In this document: one piece after another, positions 1-6,535 of the stretch | Layout of the letters: the number at the start of each line of letters is the position of its first letter | How positions within the stretch are numbered: the stretch's first letter is position 1 | Source of the DNA: QALR01 sp045124015 | Lineage (GTDB): Bacteria; Bacillota; Clostridia; Oscillospirales; CAG-272 | NCBI GenBank assembly: GCA_045124015.1 | Contig: JBGVLA010000150.1 | Location: 1 to 6,814, forward strand | DNA: 6,814 nucleotides | Reading direction: 5' to 3' | Position numbers and translations under genes: made by a program | The notes under the pieces: generated by a model | What the model saw: the letters and a program-made list of their open reading frames with translations, nothing else | Database searches by the model: none | Told to the model about the DNA's origin: nothing

Positions 1-1025
1 ATAACTGCAACACACCCGATATCGTATCCTATCGGACGGAGCTGATGGGACTTGCCGCGCTTTGGATCTATATTTTCCATGAATGGGTGCCTCTTGCGCC
101 AAATATTCCCGTTTTGGGGTTCATCGAGGGCTTTATCAAGCAGATCGGATTTTTCGGTGTGGATATTTTCTTCCTTCTCTCGGGTATGGGGTTGATCTTT
201 GCCATAGAAAAACATTCGCTTGCGACCTACTACAAGCGAAGATTTCTCCGCGTATTGCCGCCGTATCTCATCATGGCGGTCGTTTTGATGTTCGTGCAAA
301 GTTGGACGTTTCCGCAATTTTTGAAAAATCTGCTCGGCATTACGTTTTTCACGGAAAATATGTATGCGCTTCTGTGGTTCGTTCCTGCCATCACGGTGTT
401 ATATCTCCTTTTTCCGCTTTATAATGTGATATTCAAAAGAATACCGAATCAAATCCTGCTGACGGTTGGAATGCTTGCGCTTTGGCTCGTGCTTTCGCTT
501 CTTTTCAAAGATCATGTGCGCCTTGATCTTTTTGGATTTACGAATCGCATCCCCGTTTTTTTGGTCGGGGTTTTGCTGGGGCATCTGACAAAAGAAAAAA
601 CGCTTACGATCCCAAAATGGATGTGGGGTGTATTTCTTCTTATGTTCGTATTTGGACTTGCGACGGCATATCTTACAAACTACAAAGGAATGTATCTGCT
701 CGTTCCCGTTTCCAACTGCTGTGTGCCGAATTTTTGCTTGGCGATCTCGTGGACGTTTCTTTTTACAAAGGGCATGAATCTGCTTGAACGATATTGTAAA
801 ATGCTCGGGAAGATTTTGCTGAAAGTGCTTTCTTTTTTCGGCGCGATGTCCTTGGAATTTTATTGTGTGCAGGAATTGGTTGGGGAAAAAATTAAGGCGG
901 TTTTCATCGGCAAGGCGTGGGACAGCGCCACAAATCTCATGATGCTTCTCGGCGTTACCCTCTCAGCACTCCTTTTGCATTGCATTTGCAGAGGAATACA
1001 AACAGTGCTTACGAAAAAAGACTGA
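1..1025 (+). CDS. Acyltransferase-3 family integral membrane protein (5' end outside window)
   Basis: Members of this family (PF01757) move acyl groups such as acetyl or succinyl onto cell-surface glycans or lipids from within the membrane. The reading frame is open to the left edge, so the true start is outside; the first visible residues are NCNTPDIVSYRTEL before the Met at 45. That Met is unlikely to be the start, because the family's conserved R-x-x-E-L-x-G-L-A-A-L-W-x-x-x-F-H block straddles it. Numbered from this Met, the putative catalytic His is H12, a G-V-D-I-F-F-L-L-S-G-M motif covers 38-48, and R-R-F-L-R-V-L-P-P-Y covers 65-74. The rest is a run of roughly nine to ten hydrophobic segments, with the last near 296-316. 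The visible 340 residues are close to the usual family length, so little is missing. The substrate cannot be told. It ends at TGA 1023-1025, inside the terminator stem, and is convergent with the peptidase gene. Confidence 0.87.
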   Translation, partial: NCNTPDIVSYRTELMGLAALWIYIFHEWVPLAPNIPVLGFIEGFIKQIGFFGVDIFFLLSGMGLIFAIEKHSLATYYKRRFLRVLPPYLIMAVVLMFVQSWTFPQFLKNLLGITFFTENMYALLWFVPAITVLYLLFPLYNVIFKRIPNQILLTVGMLALWLVLSLLFKDHVRLDLFGFTNRIPVFLVGVLLGHLTKEKTLTIPKWMWGVFLLMFVFGLATAYLTNYKGMYLLVPVSNCCVPNFCLAISWTFLFTKGMNLLERYCKMLGKILLKVLSFFGAMSLEFYCVQELVGEKIKAVFIGKAWDSATNLMMLLGVTLSALLLHCICRGIQTVLTKKD

Positions 1026-1047
1026 TTCGAAGGAATCAGTCTTTTTT
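1014..1047. terminator. Bidirectional intrinsic terminator between convergent genes
   Basis: A perfect 15-bp inverted repeat: AAAAAAGACTGATTC (1014-1028), tetraloop GAAG (1029-1032), then GAATCAGTCTTTTTT (1033-1047). Read in either direction it is a stem followed by six U, the form of a rho-independent terminator. The core without the A/T tracts is a 9-bp stem. It starts inside the acyltransferase gene and ends inside the peptidase gene, and each gene's TGA stop lies in its own ascending arm. It should end transcription from both sides. Confidence 0.88.
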
Positions 1048-1830
1048 GAGTTTACCCCAAAGGATATACCCACCCTTGGTATTTTCGGAAATATACACGG
1101 TTTCCGCCTCTCTCGGAAATGAAAACACACTTCCCTTTTGCGCGGAAAGGATATAGTCGCCATAGCGGAAGAAGGAATCCTTTTCAAGCGCGTTCAGATA
1201 ATCCTCCAGCACCCATTTCATGCGATACATGATCTCGGCGTGAGGCGCACCGACAAAGCGCAAATGCCAAGGCTCATAGTCCACCTTCGTACGCTTTTCG
1301 CCCCAAAGCGGATAGCGGATCACAAAACCGTGCTCATGCGCGTGCTTCGCCATCCATTTTCCCGTTTTTGACATGATGAATCGGCGCTGGGCATAGCCAT
1401 CCACCTTGATATCCGCGACAAGACCCGAATGATGCTCACTTTCCCCCGGCTTTGCGGCGTAGGGATTGACACCGTAGATAGATGCTTGAAACGCAAGCGT
1501 GCGATACGTACTGGTAAAGAGGATTTTTTCTGCACAAGCCATTTCCGATGCTTCAAAAAGCGAGCGGAGATTTTCCACCGCCATGTGGGAAATTGCATGA
1601 TTTTCCGCAAGCGTAAATAATTCTTCTGCACATTCCGTCTTGATGGGATGCGCCGCACTCACAAGGATCAAGGAATTTTGCGAAATGCAATCCGAAAGCG
1701 TCAGATTTTGCAGATTTTCGGGCGTATACGGCTGCAAAAGATGCTTTTCCTTGCGGCGCAGAAGATCGAAAAGTCCATATGTATAATCATATTTGATTTT
1801 CCGAAGAAATTTCAAAATTTTCGTTTTCAT
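1036..1830 (-). CDS. M15B family D-alanyl-D-alanine carboxypeptidase-like protein (VanY type)
   Basis: A zinc peptidase of the VanY/DdpB kind (PF02557), which trims the terminal D-Ala from peptidoglycan stem peptides. The 264 residues contain S-T-Y-R at 107-110 (the family's S-G-Y-R position), S-E-H-H-S-G-L-V-A-D-I at 131-141 and E-P-W-H at 186-189. By family knowledge H133, D140 and H189 bind zinc and E186 is catalytic, so it looks active. About 45 residues (220-264) follow the core without a recognised domain. The N-terminus is basic and lacks a hydrophobic stretch, so no signal peptide or anchor is visible, which is odd for a wall enzyme. The start is secure: an in-frame TGA lies upstream at 1843-1845, and AAAGGA sits 6 nt before the ATG. 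It overlaps comF by 4 nt (ATGA), which suggests translational coupling, and is last in its operon. Confidence 0.87.
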   Translation of the reverse strand: MKTKILKFLRKIKYDYTYGLFDLLRRKEKHLLQPYTPENLQNLTLSDCISQNSLILVSAAHPIKTECAEELFTLAENHAISHMAVENLRSLFEASEMACAEKILFTSTYRTLAFQASIYGVNPYAAKPGESEHHSGLVADIKVDGYAQRRFIMSKTGKWMAKHAHEHGFVIRYPLWGEKRTKVDYEPWHLRFVGAPHAEIMYRMKWVLEDYLNALEKDSFFRYGDYILSAQKGSVFSFPREAETVYISENTKGGYILWGKLKKD

Positions 1831-2528
1831 CGTGTTTCCTTTTCATGTACCGTTCTGGCGACATAAATCACCGCGATTTCTTTATACCCTGCTTCTTTTG
1901 CAAGAGAAACGAGCTTCGCCATCGTGCTTCCCGTCGTCATGACGTCATCGACGATCACAAGCTTGTCCTTCTCGCGGACAAACGATTTTTGGAGCGCATA
2001 GCTTTTTTCTGCGTTTTCTGCGCGTTCCGCAGCACTTAGATTTTTCTGCAATTCCGATTTTCGCGCATGGGTGAAGATATCCGCAAGCAGAACGTTTTTC
2101 TCGTCGGCAATGACACGTGCAAGCGCTTCCGCTTGGTCAAAGCCGTATTCCCGTACGCTTTTCGGCTTTCTCGGTGCAAATGTGATATCATAATCTGCAA
2201 CATCCCCGAAAAGCGAAGCAAGCTCCTTTCCCAAGAACGCTTGAAGTGGTTTGAAATCTCGGCGTTTCAGCGTAAATATGATAGTCTTGGAAAGAGGATC
2301 GTCGTAAGCAAAGAGGTGCACTGCCCATGCGACTTCATGTTTGAGCTTTTCGGGCAGGCATGAACATACACTTTGCGGTTTTCCGCAGACGCGGCATGGA
2401 CGGCGCTTCAATTTTTCATATTCAAGTCTGCATTTGGGACAAAACACGTCCTCTTTTGATTCCGTCAAAATCTCGCCGCAAAGCAGACATTTGCGAACAA
2501 AAAACATACGTTTGAAAAATTCAATCAT
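1827..2528 (-). CDS. comF: ComF family protein (zinc-ribbon plus phosphoribosyltransferase domain)
   Basis: A ComFC/GntX-like protein linked in other bacteria to uptake of transforming DNA and to DNA processing; its exact reaction is unsettled. The 233 residues begin with a double zinc-ribbon: C14-x2-C17, C30-x2-C33, C45-x2-C48 and C55-x-C57. A phosphoribosyltransferase fold follows, with R-E-Y-G-F-D-Q-A at 126-133 (the family's R-G-F-N-Q motif) and the PRPP-binding loop V-I-V-D-D-V-M-T-T-G-S-T-M at 191-203, in which D194 and D195 are the usual acidic pair. Length is typical. Its ATG lies inside recD2, giving an 8-nt overlap (ATGATTGA). The ribosome binding site is weak (GGAT about 8 nt upstream), so translation probably depends on coupling. 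No comFA helicase is next to it; RecD2 takes that position. Confidence 0.9.
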   Translation of the reverse strand: MIEFFKRMFFVRKCLLCGEILTESKEDVFCPKCRLEYEKLKRRPCRVCGKPQSVCSCLPEKLKHEVAWAVHLFAYDDPLSKTIIFTLKRRDFKPLQAFLGKELASLFGDVADYDITFAPRKPKSVREYGFDQAEALARVIADEKNVLLADIFTHARKSELQKNLSAAERAENAEKSYALQKSFVREKDKLVIVDDVMTTGSTMAKLVSLAKEAGYKEIAVIYVARTVHEKETR

Positions 2529-4737
2529 ACTGCGTCATCCAATATTCAAGCCCTGTATAGCGTTTGGTCTGGCGGTTATTGTCCGTCATCATATCGACAA
2601 CAGAGCCATCTCCCACAAGAATCACCATTTGTTGCGCTCTTGTGATCGCCGTATAAAAGAGATTTCGCGTCAAAAGCTTGGGTGTGAAGCGATAGAGCGG
2701 AATCACGACGATGGGATATTCACTACCTTGGCTTTTATGCACCGTGATGGCATAGGCAAGCTCCAGTTCCTCCGTCATCATGAAATCATAGCTCGCCACT
2801 CTGCCGTCAAAATCGATAAGGAGCGTTTGCTCGGTCAAATTGATCTCCCGAATGATACCGATATCGCCGTTGAAGATGCCAAAGCCCTCGATTCCTGCTT
2901 TTATCCATGCGATATCGTAATTGTTTCGTGTTTGCATGACCTTATCGCCCTCGCGGAAGATGATCTCTCGTAGTTTTTTCTCTTTCACACCTGCTTTCGA
3001 AGGATTGATGGCTTCCTGCAAGGCAATATTGAGGATTTCCGTTCCATTCTGTCCTTTTCGAGAAGGCGTGATAACTTGGATACCATCATACACCGTCGCA
3101 CCATAGGCACGAGGCAGACGCACCTTGCAAAGCCCCGCGATCACATTTGCCGTTTTTTCATCGGTTTCACAAGGCAAAAAGAAAAAGTCGCTGTCCTTTT
3201 TGGAAAGATCGATGTGCTCTCCGCGATTGACCATGTGCGCGTTGGTAACGATCAAGCTTTCCTGCGCTTGGCGGAAAATATGTGTCAGCTCCACGGAGGA
3301 AAAACGATCACTCAAAATGATATCGCGGAACACATATCCGGGACCAACGGGAGGCAACTGATTGGCATCGCCGATCATGACAAGTCTTGTCCCGGGACGC
3401 ATCGCCCGTAAAAGCGCTTCCATCAAATAAAGATCGATCATCGAAGCTTCGTCGATGATGATAACATCTTCATCGAGCAGGTTGTTTTCATCGCGGTGGT
3501 AACGAATACCCTCCTCGGATTTACCATCCATTTCAAGCATACGGTGGATGGTCTTGGCTTCCATACCCGACACCTCGGAGAGACGCTTTGCGGCACGTCC
3601 CGTCGGGGTTGCGAGCGCAATTTCAAGTCCCATGCTTCGGAAAATACGAATGATCGCACGCACAACGGTCGTTTTACCCGTACCCGGGCCGCCCGTCAGC
3701 ACGAAAACGGAGTTCTTGACCGCTTCCATGATGGCTTTTTTCTGCAAGGATTCATAGCGGATCCCATTTTCCAATTCCGCTTTTTCAATCAAAAAGTTCA
3801 GATTATCCACGTCGGAAAGATGATCCGTCATTTCGAGCGCATCCATTTTTGCGCAAATATATTTCTCTGCCTCGAATGCCTCAGGCAAATAGATACAAGA
3901 GCGACCGTTTATTTTTGCCATACGGAGCTTTTTGAGCATCACTTGTCTCGCAAGCTCGTCCTCCGCTTCCTCCTCGGTACAGCCGAGAAGCTTGAGTGCA
4001 GCAGGAATAAGCTTTTCCTGCGGCAGATAGACGTGTCCGTTCTGATTGAGATTGTACGAAAGCACGAACGCAAGCCCTGCCGCGATGCGTTCCTCCGAAT
4101 TTTCACGAATACCGAGATCCTTAGCGATCATATCCGCTTTTTCAAAGCCGATCCCATGAATATTGCCGCAAAGGATATACGGATTTTCACGAATCATATC
4201 GATCGCACCCGTTCCCCATTTTTGATAGACCTTGACCGATGCGGACGGAGAAAGATATGCGCTGCAAAACATCATGACGTTTCGCATACCGAATTGGGTA
4301 CGGAAGATCTCTCCGATATCTCTTGCTTTTCGCGCGGAAATACCGGGAATATCCGCAAGCCATTCCGGATGATTTTCCAAAACTTCAAGAGTATCATCAC
4401 CATATTGCGCCACGATCTTTTTCGCTGTGGAAGGCCCGATACCGCGAATCGCACCTGAAGAAAGATATTTGAGGATCATATTTGCCGTTGCAGGAAGTTG
4501 CTTTTCATAAAATTCGACCTTGAATTGTCTGCCAAAGCTCGGGTGCATCACCCAGTTTCCAAGCGCGGAGATCGATTCCCCTTCGCAAAGATATGGCATG
4601 GAACCGACCAAAACGAAATATTCATCCGAAGGTGCCAAAAGCTCACAGACCGTATAGCCATTTTCTTCATTTTGATATATAATTTTTTCGATCATACCCT
4701 CGATGGAAAGCAATTCCTGCTCGTCTTTTTGTTCCAT
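2521..4737 (-). CDS. recD2: RecD2-type ATP-dependent DNA helicase
   Basis: A superfamily 1B 5'-3' DNA helicase of the RecD-like group that works without RecB or RecC, with roles in DNA repair and replication-fork maintenance. The 738 residues match the family (about 700-800). An N-terminal OB-like region covers about 10-80. Helix-hairpin-helix segments with I-R-G-I-G-P at 97-102, I-P-G-I at 130-133 and I-H-G-I-G-F at 193-198 follow. The motor has Walker A G-G-P-G-T-G-K-T-T at 349-357 (K355), T-P-T-G-R-A-A at 377-383, Walker B D429-E430, G-D-A-N-Q-L-P-P-V at 456-464, F-R-Q at 488-490, V-H-K-S-Q-G-S-E-Y-P at 666-675 and Y-T-A-I-T-R at 695-700. All key residues are present. The start is supported by AAAGGA (4747-4752), 9 nt upstream. 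It follows the small membrane protein by 18 nt and overlaps comF. Confidence 0.95.
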   Translation of the reverse strand: MEQKDEQELLSIEGMIEKIIYQNEENGYTVCELLAPSDEYFVLVGSMPYLCEGESISALGNWVMHPSFGRQFKVEFYEKQLPATANMILKYLSSGAIRGIGPSTAKKIVAQYGDDTLEVLENHPEWLADIPGISARKARDIGEIFRTQFGMRNVMMFCSAYLSPSASVKVYQKWGTGAIDMIRENPYILCGNIHGIGFEKADMIAKDLGIRENSEERIAAGLAFVLSYNLNQNGHVYLPQEKLIPAALKLLGCTEEEAEDELARQVMLKKLRMAKINGRSCIYLPEAFEAEKYICAKMDALEMTDHLSDVDNLNFLIEKAELENGIRYESLQKKAIMEAVKNSVFVLTGGPGTGKTTVVRAIIRIFRSMGLEIALATPTGRAAKRLSEVSGMEAKTIHRMLEMDGKSEEGIRYHRDENNLLDEDVIIIDEASMIDLYLMEALLRAMRPGTRLVMIGDANQLPPVGPGYVFRDIILSDRFSSVELTHIFRQAQESLIVTNAHMVNRGEHIDLSKKDSDFFFLPCETDEKTANVIAGLCKVRLPRAYGATVYDGIQVITPSRKGQNGTEILNIALQEAINPSKAGVKEKKLREIIFREGDKVMQTRNNYDIAWIKAGIEGFGIFNGDIGIIREINLTEQTLLIDFDGRVASYDFMMTEELELAYAITVHKSQGSEYPIVVIPLYRFTPKLLTRNLFYTAITRAQQMVILVGDGSVVDMMTDNNRQTKRYTGLEYWMTQYD

Positions 4738-4746
4738 GAATCCACA

Positions 4747-4752
4747 TCCTTT
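4747..4752 (-). promoter_or_regulatory. Ribosome binding site of recD2
   Basis: AAAGGA on the minus strand, 9 nt before the recD2 ATG at 4735-4737. It lies in the 18-nt gap after the upstream stop codon, so recD2 is translated from its own site within a shared mRNA. Confidence 0.7.
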
Positions 4753-4755
4753 CTT

Positions 4756-5070
4756 TTATATCAATCGATAACTCAAATTTTTGTGCGTTCTGCGAAACCG
4801 CGCAACGATATCCAGCATTTCATCCTTATCGACGCTCTCCTTTTTGATATAAGCAATGACCGCCATCTGTTCTTCCGCCGCGGCAAGTGCCATGCGCAGA
4901 TAATACTCCAAGGCATTTGCATCCGCAAAAACCTCGATCGCATCCGCTTTGCGGTTGCACGCCGATGCATCCAGCTCATGACGTGCGAACAAAATATATA
5001 TCATGCGGAAAACATAATATAAAAAAGCCACGAGCAACGCGGCAATCAAAATTTCGAGTCCAAAATTCAT
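4756..5070 (-). CDS. Small membrane-anchored protein of unknown function
   Basis: I do not recognise this 104-residue protein. Residues about 5-29 form one strongly hydrophobic segment (L-E-I-L-I-A-A-L-L-V-A-F-L-Y-Y-V-F...), which fits a single membrane anchor. Most of the charged part follows it and is probably cytoplasmic: the stretch after the segment carries R30, H31, R40 and K41. Residues 45-104 look like an alpha-helical domain (A-L-E-Y-Y-L-R-M-A-L-A-A-A-E-E, then D-E-M-L-D-I-V-A-R-F-R-R-T-H-K-N-L-S-Y-R-L-I). The start has a strong GGAGG (5076-5080) 5 nt upstream and lies about 25 nt from a predicted transcription start. It is the first gene of the recD2-comF-peptidase operon. The TAA stop is 18 nt before recD2. 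Good translation signals and operon position argue for a real gene; function is open. Confidence 0.75.
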   Translation of the reverse strand: MNFGLEILIAALLVAFLYYVFRMIYILFARHELDASACNRKADAIEVFADANALEYYLRMALAAAEEQMAVIAYIKKESVDKDEMLDIVARFRRTHKNLSYRLI

Positions 5071-5075
5071 AAAAG

Positions 5076-5080
5076 CCTCC
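5076..5080 (-). promoter_or_regulatory. Ribosome binding site of the small membrane protein gene
   Basis: GGAGG on the minus strand, 5 nt before the ATG at 5068-5070. The spacing is a little short but the match is strong, and it fixes this ATG as the start. Confidence 0.7.
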
Positions 5081-5100
5081 GTTTCACATTGGGATATCCT

Positions 5101-5130
5101 ATCATATGAAGCGAAGGCTTTCTTTGTTAA
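5101..5130 (-). promoter_or_regulatory. Predicted sigma-A promoter of the recD2-comF operon
   Basis: On the minus strand, TTAACA (5125-5130; one mismatch to TTGACA) and TATGAT (5101-5106; one mismatch to TATAAT) are separated by 18 nt. Transcription should start near 5094, giving a leader of about 25 nt before the GGAGG-preceded ATG at 5070. No operator is obvious, apart from a short GGATATCC palindrome near the start site. Confidence 0.6.
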
Positions 5131-5137
5131 GAGATGC

Positions 5138-5169
5138 GTGGGAAAACTTTCTTACAAAAGTTTTCCCAC
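5138..5169. repeat. Inverted repeat, 13-bp perfect stem
   Basis: GTGGGAAAACTTT (5138-5150) and AAAGTTTTCCCAC (5157-5169) are exact reverse complements around the 6-nt loop CTTACA. No U-tract follows on either strand, so it is not a canonical terminator. It lies just upstream of the -35 box of the operon promoter and downstream of metK. With the two hairpins at 5194-5219 and 5228-5253 it forms one 115-nt structured block that resembles a dispersed intergenic repeat. Confidence 0.75.
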
Positions 5170-5193
5170 AGAATAAAAATCACATTGTATATT

Positions 5194-5219
5194 CCCCAAA
5201 TCAAAGTTTTTGAAAGGGG
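5194..5219. repeat. Imperfect hairpin with CCCC/GGGG base
   Basis: CCCC (5194-5197) pairs with GGGG (5216-5219) and TCAAA (5201-5205) with TTTGA (5209-5213), separated by an AAA/AA internal loop and capped by GTT. It is weaker than its neighbours. It is listed because it sits between two perfect inverted repeats and probably belongs to the same element. Confidence 0.45.
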
Positions 5220-5227
5220 TTGCAGGG

Positions 5228-5253
5228 AGAACCTTTTTTACAAAAAAGGTTCT
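5228..5253. repeat. Inverted repeat directly after metK, 12-bp perfect stem
   Basis: AGAACCTTTTTT (5228-5239) and AAAAAAGGTTCT (5242-5253) are exact reverse complements around AC. Wobble and GC pairs extend the stem to 5225-5256. It lies 2-5 nt beyond the metK stop codon (5259-5261) on the metK transcript. The T-run is inside the stem and CCC follows it, so it lacks the U-tail of an intrinsic terminator. It may protect or define the metK mRNA 3' end, or be one end of a repeat element. Its apex, TTACAAAA, is shared with the hairpin at 5138-5169. Confidence 0.7.
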
Positions 5254-5258
5254 TCTGA

Positions 5259-6443
5259 TCAAAGTCCGGCTTTCGCGCGAAGGACATCTGCAATATCGCG
5301 GCTTTCCCACTTCACGCCGAGATCTTCTCTGCCGAAATGACCGTAAGCAGAAAGGGGTGCATAGATCGGACGGCGAAGCTCGAAATAGTCAATGATCGCC
5401 GCAGGACGGAGGTCAACGGTCTCACGAACGATCTCCGCAATTCTTTCATCGGAGATTTTGCCTGTACCGAAGGTGTTAACGTGAACACAAAGAGGCTTTG
5501 CAACACCGATCGCATAAGAAACCTGTACTTCACATTTCTTAGCAAGTCCTGCCGCAACAACATTCTTTGCGCAGTAACGAGCGGCATAGCAAGCACTACG
5601 GTCAACCTTTGTCGGGTCCTTACCGGAGAACGCGCCGCCGCCATGTCTGCCGTAGCCGCCGTATGTATCAACGATGATCTTACGACCTGTAAGACCGCTA
5701 TCACCCTGAGGACCGCCGATTACGAAACGACCGGTGGGGTTTACGAAGATCTCTGTGTTTTCGTCGATGAAGCTTGCAGGAACGACTGCCTTGATAACAT
5801 GCTCGATGATATCAGCGCGAATCTGTTCGAGAGACACATCGGGGTCGTGCTGTGTGGAAACAACGACATTTTCAAGACGAACAGGTGTATCGCCATCATA
5901 TTCAACGGTTACCTGAGTCTTGCCATCGGGACGAAGATAAGAAAGTGTGCCGTTTTTACGAACCTCGGTGAGTTTTTTTGCCATATTGCTTGCAAGCACA
6001 TAACCAAGAGGCATAAGATTTTCGGTTTCATCACAAGCAAAACCAAACATCATACCCTGGTCGCCCGCACCTGTATCGTATTTGTCAGACTGTTCACCTG
6101 TTTTGGCTTCGATACATTTATCAACGCCCATAGCGATATCAGGGGATTGTGTGTGGATACGGTTTACGAATTCACAGGTGGAAGCGTTGAAACCGTATTC
6201 ATCTTTGTCATAACCGATCTCTGCGATGGCATCGCGGACGGTCTTTTCATAATCAATATTGGCGGTCGTGGTGATCTCACCCATGACCATAACGAAATTG
6301 GTGGTTGCAGTGGTTTCGCAGGCAACACGAGCCATGGGGTCTGCCGCGAGAATCTTATCGATGACGGAATCGGAAATGCGGTCGCAAACTTTATCGGGAT
6401 GTCCTTCTGTTACCGATTCGGTGGAAAAATACTTCTTTGCCAT
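5259..6443 (-). CDS. metK: S-adenosylmethionine synthetase (methionine adenosyltransferase)
   Basis: Makes S-adenosylmethionine from methionine and ATP, releasing phosphate and diphosphate; a cytoplasmic tetramer in the family. The 394 residues are full length and show all three domains. G-H-P-D-K is at 14-18 (H15 is the family's catalytic His), the G-A-G-D-Q-G signature at 125-130 continues as M-M-F-G-F, and the phosphate-binding G-G-G-A-F-S-G-K-D-P-T-K-V-D-R-S is at 268-283. The start M-A-K-K-Y-F-S-T-E-S-V-T-E-G-H-P-D-K is typical of the family, and AAGGAG lies 7 nt upstream. The gene is controlled by the SAM-I riboswitch and terminator in its leader, a feedback loop in which the product represses the gene. 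It is followed by a hairpin block rather than a clear terminator. Confidence 0.98.
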   Translation of the reverse strand: MAKKYFSTESVTEGHPDKVCDRISDSVIDKILAADPMARVACETTATTNFVMVMGEITTTANIDYEKTVRDAIAEIGYDKDEYGFNASTCEFVNRIHTQSPDIAMGVDKCIEAKTGEQSDKYDTGAGDQGMMFGFACDETENLMPLGYVLASNMAKKLTEVRKNGTLSYLRPDGKTQVTVEYDGDTPVRLENVVVSTQHDPDVSLEQIRADIIEHVIKAVVPASFIDENTEIFVNPTGRFVIGGPQGDSGLTGRKIIVDTYGGYGRHGGGAFSGKDPTKVDRSACYAARYCAKNVVAAGLAKKCEVQVSYAIGVAKPLCVHVNTFGTGKISDERIAEIVRETVDLRPAAIIDYFELRRPIYAPLSAYGHFGREDLGVKWESRDIADVLRAKAGL

Positions 6444-6450
6444 AATGAAT

Positions 6451-6456
6451 CTCCTT
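6451..6456 (-). promoter_or_regulatory. Ribosome binding site of metK
   Basis: AAGGAG on the minus strand, 7 nt before the metK ATG at 6441-6443. It lies about 42 nt beyond the riboswitch terminator and is not part of the terminator stem. This supports control by transcription termination rather than by hiding the ribosome binding site. Confidence 0.85.
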
Positions 6457-6498
6457 TTTCATTTGAAATCTATTTTGGGAAACAATGTAAGCGAATGC

Positions 6499-6535
6499 AA
6501 AATAAAAACTCGCTTTCGTTTGTCCCGAAAGCGAG
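6499..6535 (-). terminator. Riboswitch-controlled intrinsic terminator of the metK leader
   Basis: On the minus strand, CTCGCTTTCG (6526-6535) pairs perfectly with CGAAAGCGAG (6509-6518) across the 7-nt loop GGACAAA. TTTTTATTTT (6499-6508) follows directly. This is a textbook rho-independent terminator placed before the metK start codon. It should form when SAM is bound and stop transcription early. Confidence 0.92.

Noticed and set aside
45..47. ATG at 45 as the real start of the acyltransferase gene
   Set aside because: The frame is open to the left edge, and the conserved N-terminal family motif begins upstream of this Met, so the start is outside the window.
2341..2973. 210-codon open frame on the plus strand across the recD2-comF junction
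   Set aside because: It spans the overlap of two well-supported minus-strand genes and has no recognisable domain or convincing ribosome binding site.
3496..4458. 320-codon open frame on the plus strand
   Set aside because: Antisense shadow of recD2, whose helicase motifs are intact on the minus strand. The predicted product is rich in His, Arg and Phe without family features.
4498..5022. 174-codon open frame on the plus strand
   Set aside because: Antisense to the recD2 start and the small membrane protein gene; those have ribosome binding sites, a promoter and sensible spacing, and this one does not.
5225..5256. Hairpin after metK as a standard rho-independent terminator
   Set aside because: The U-run is inside the stem and is followed by CCC rather than a U-tail on the metK transcript, so it was listed as a repeat or hairpin rather than a terminator.
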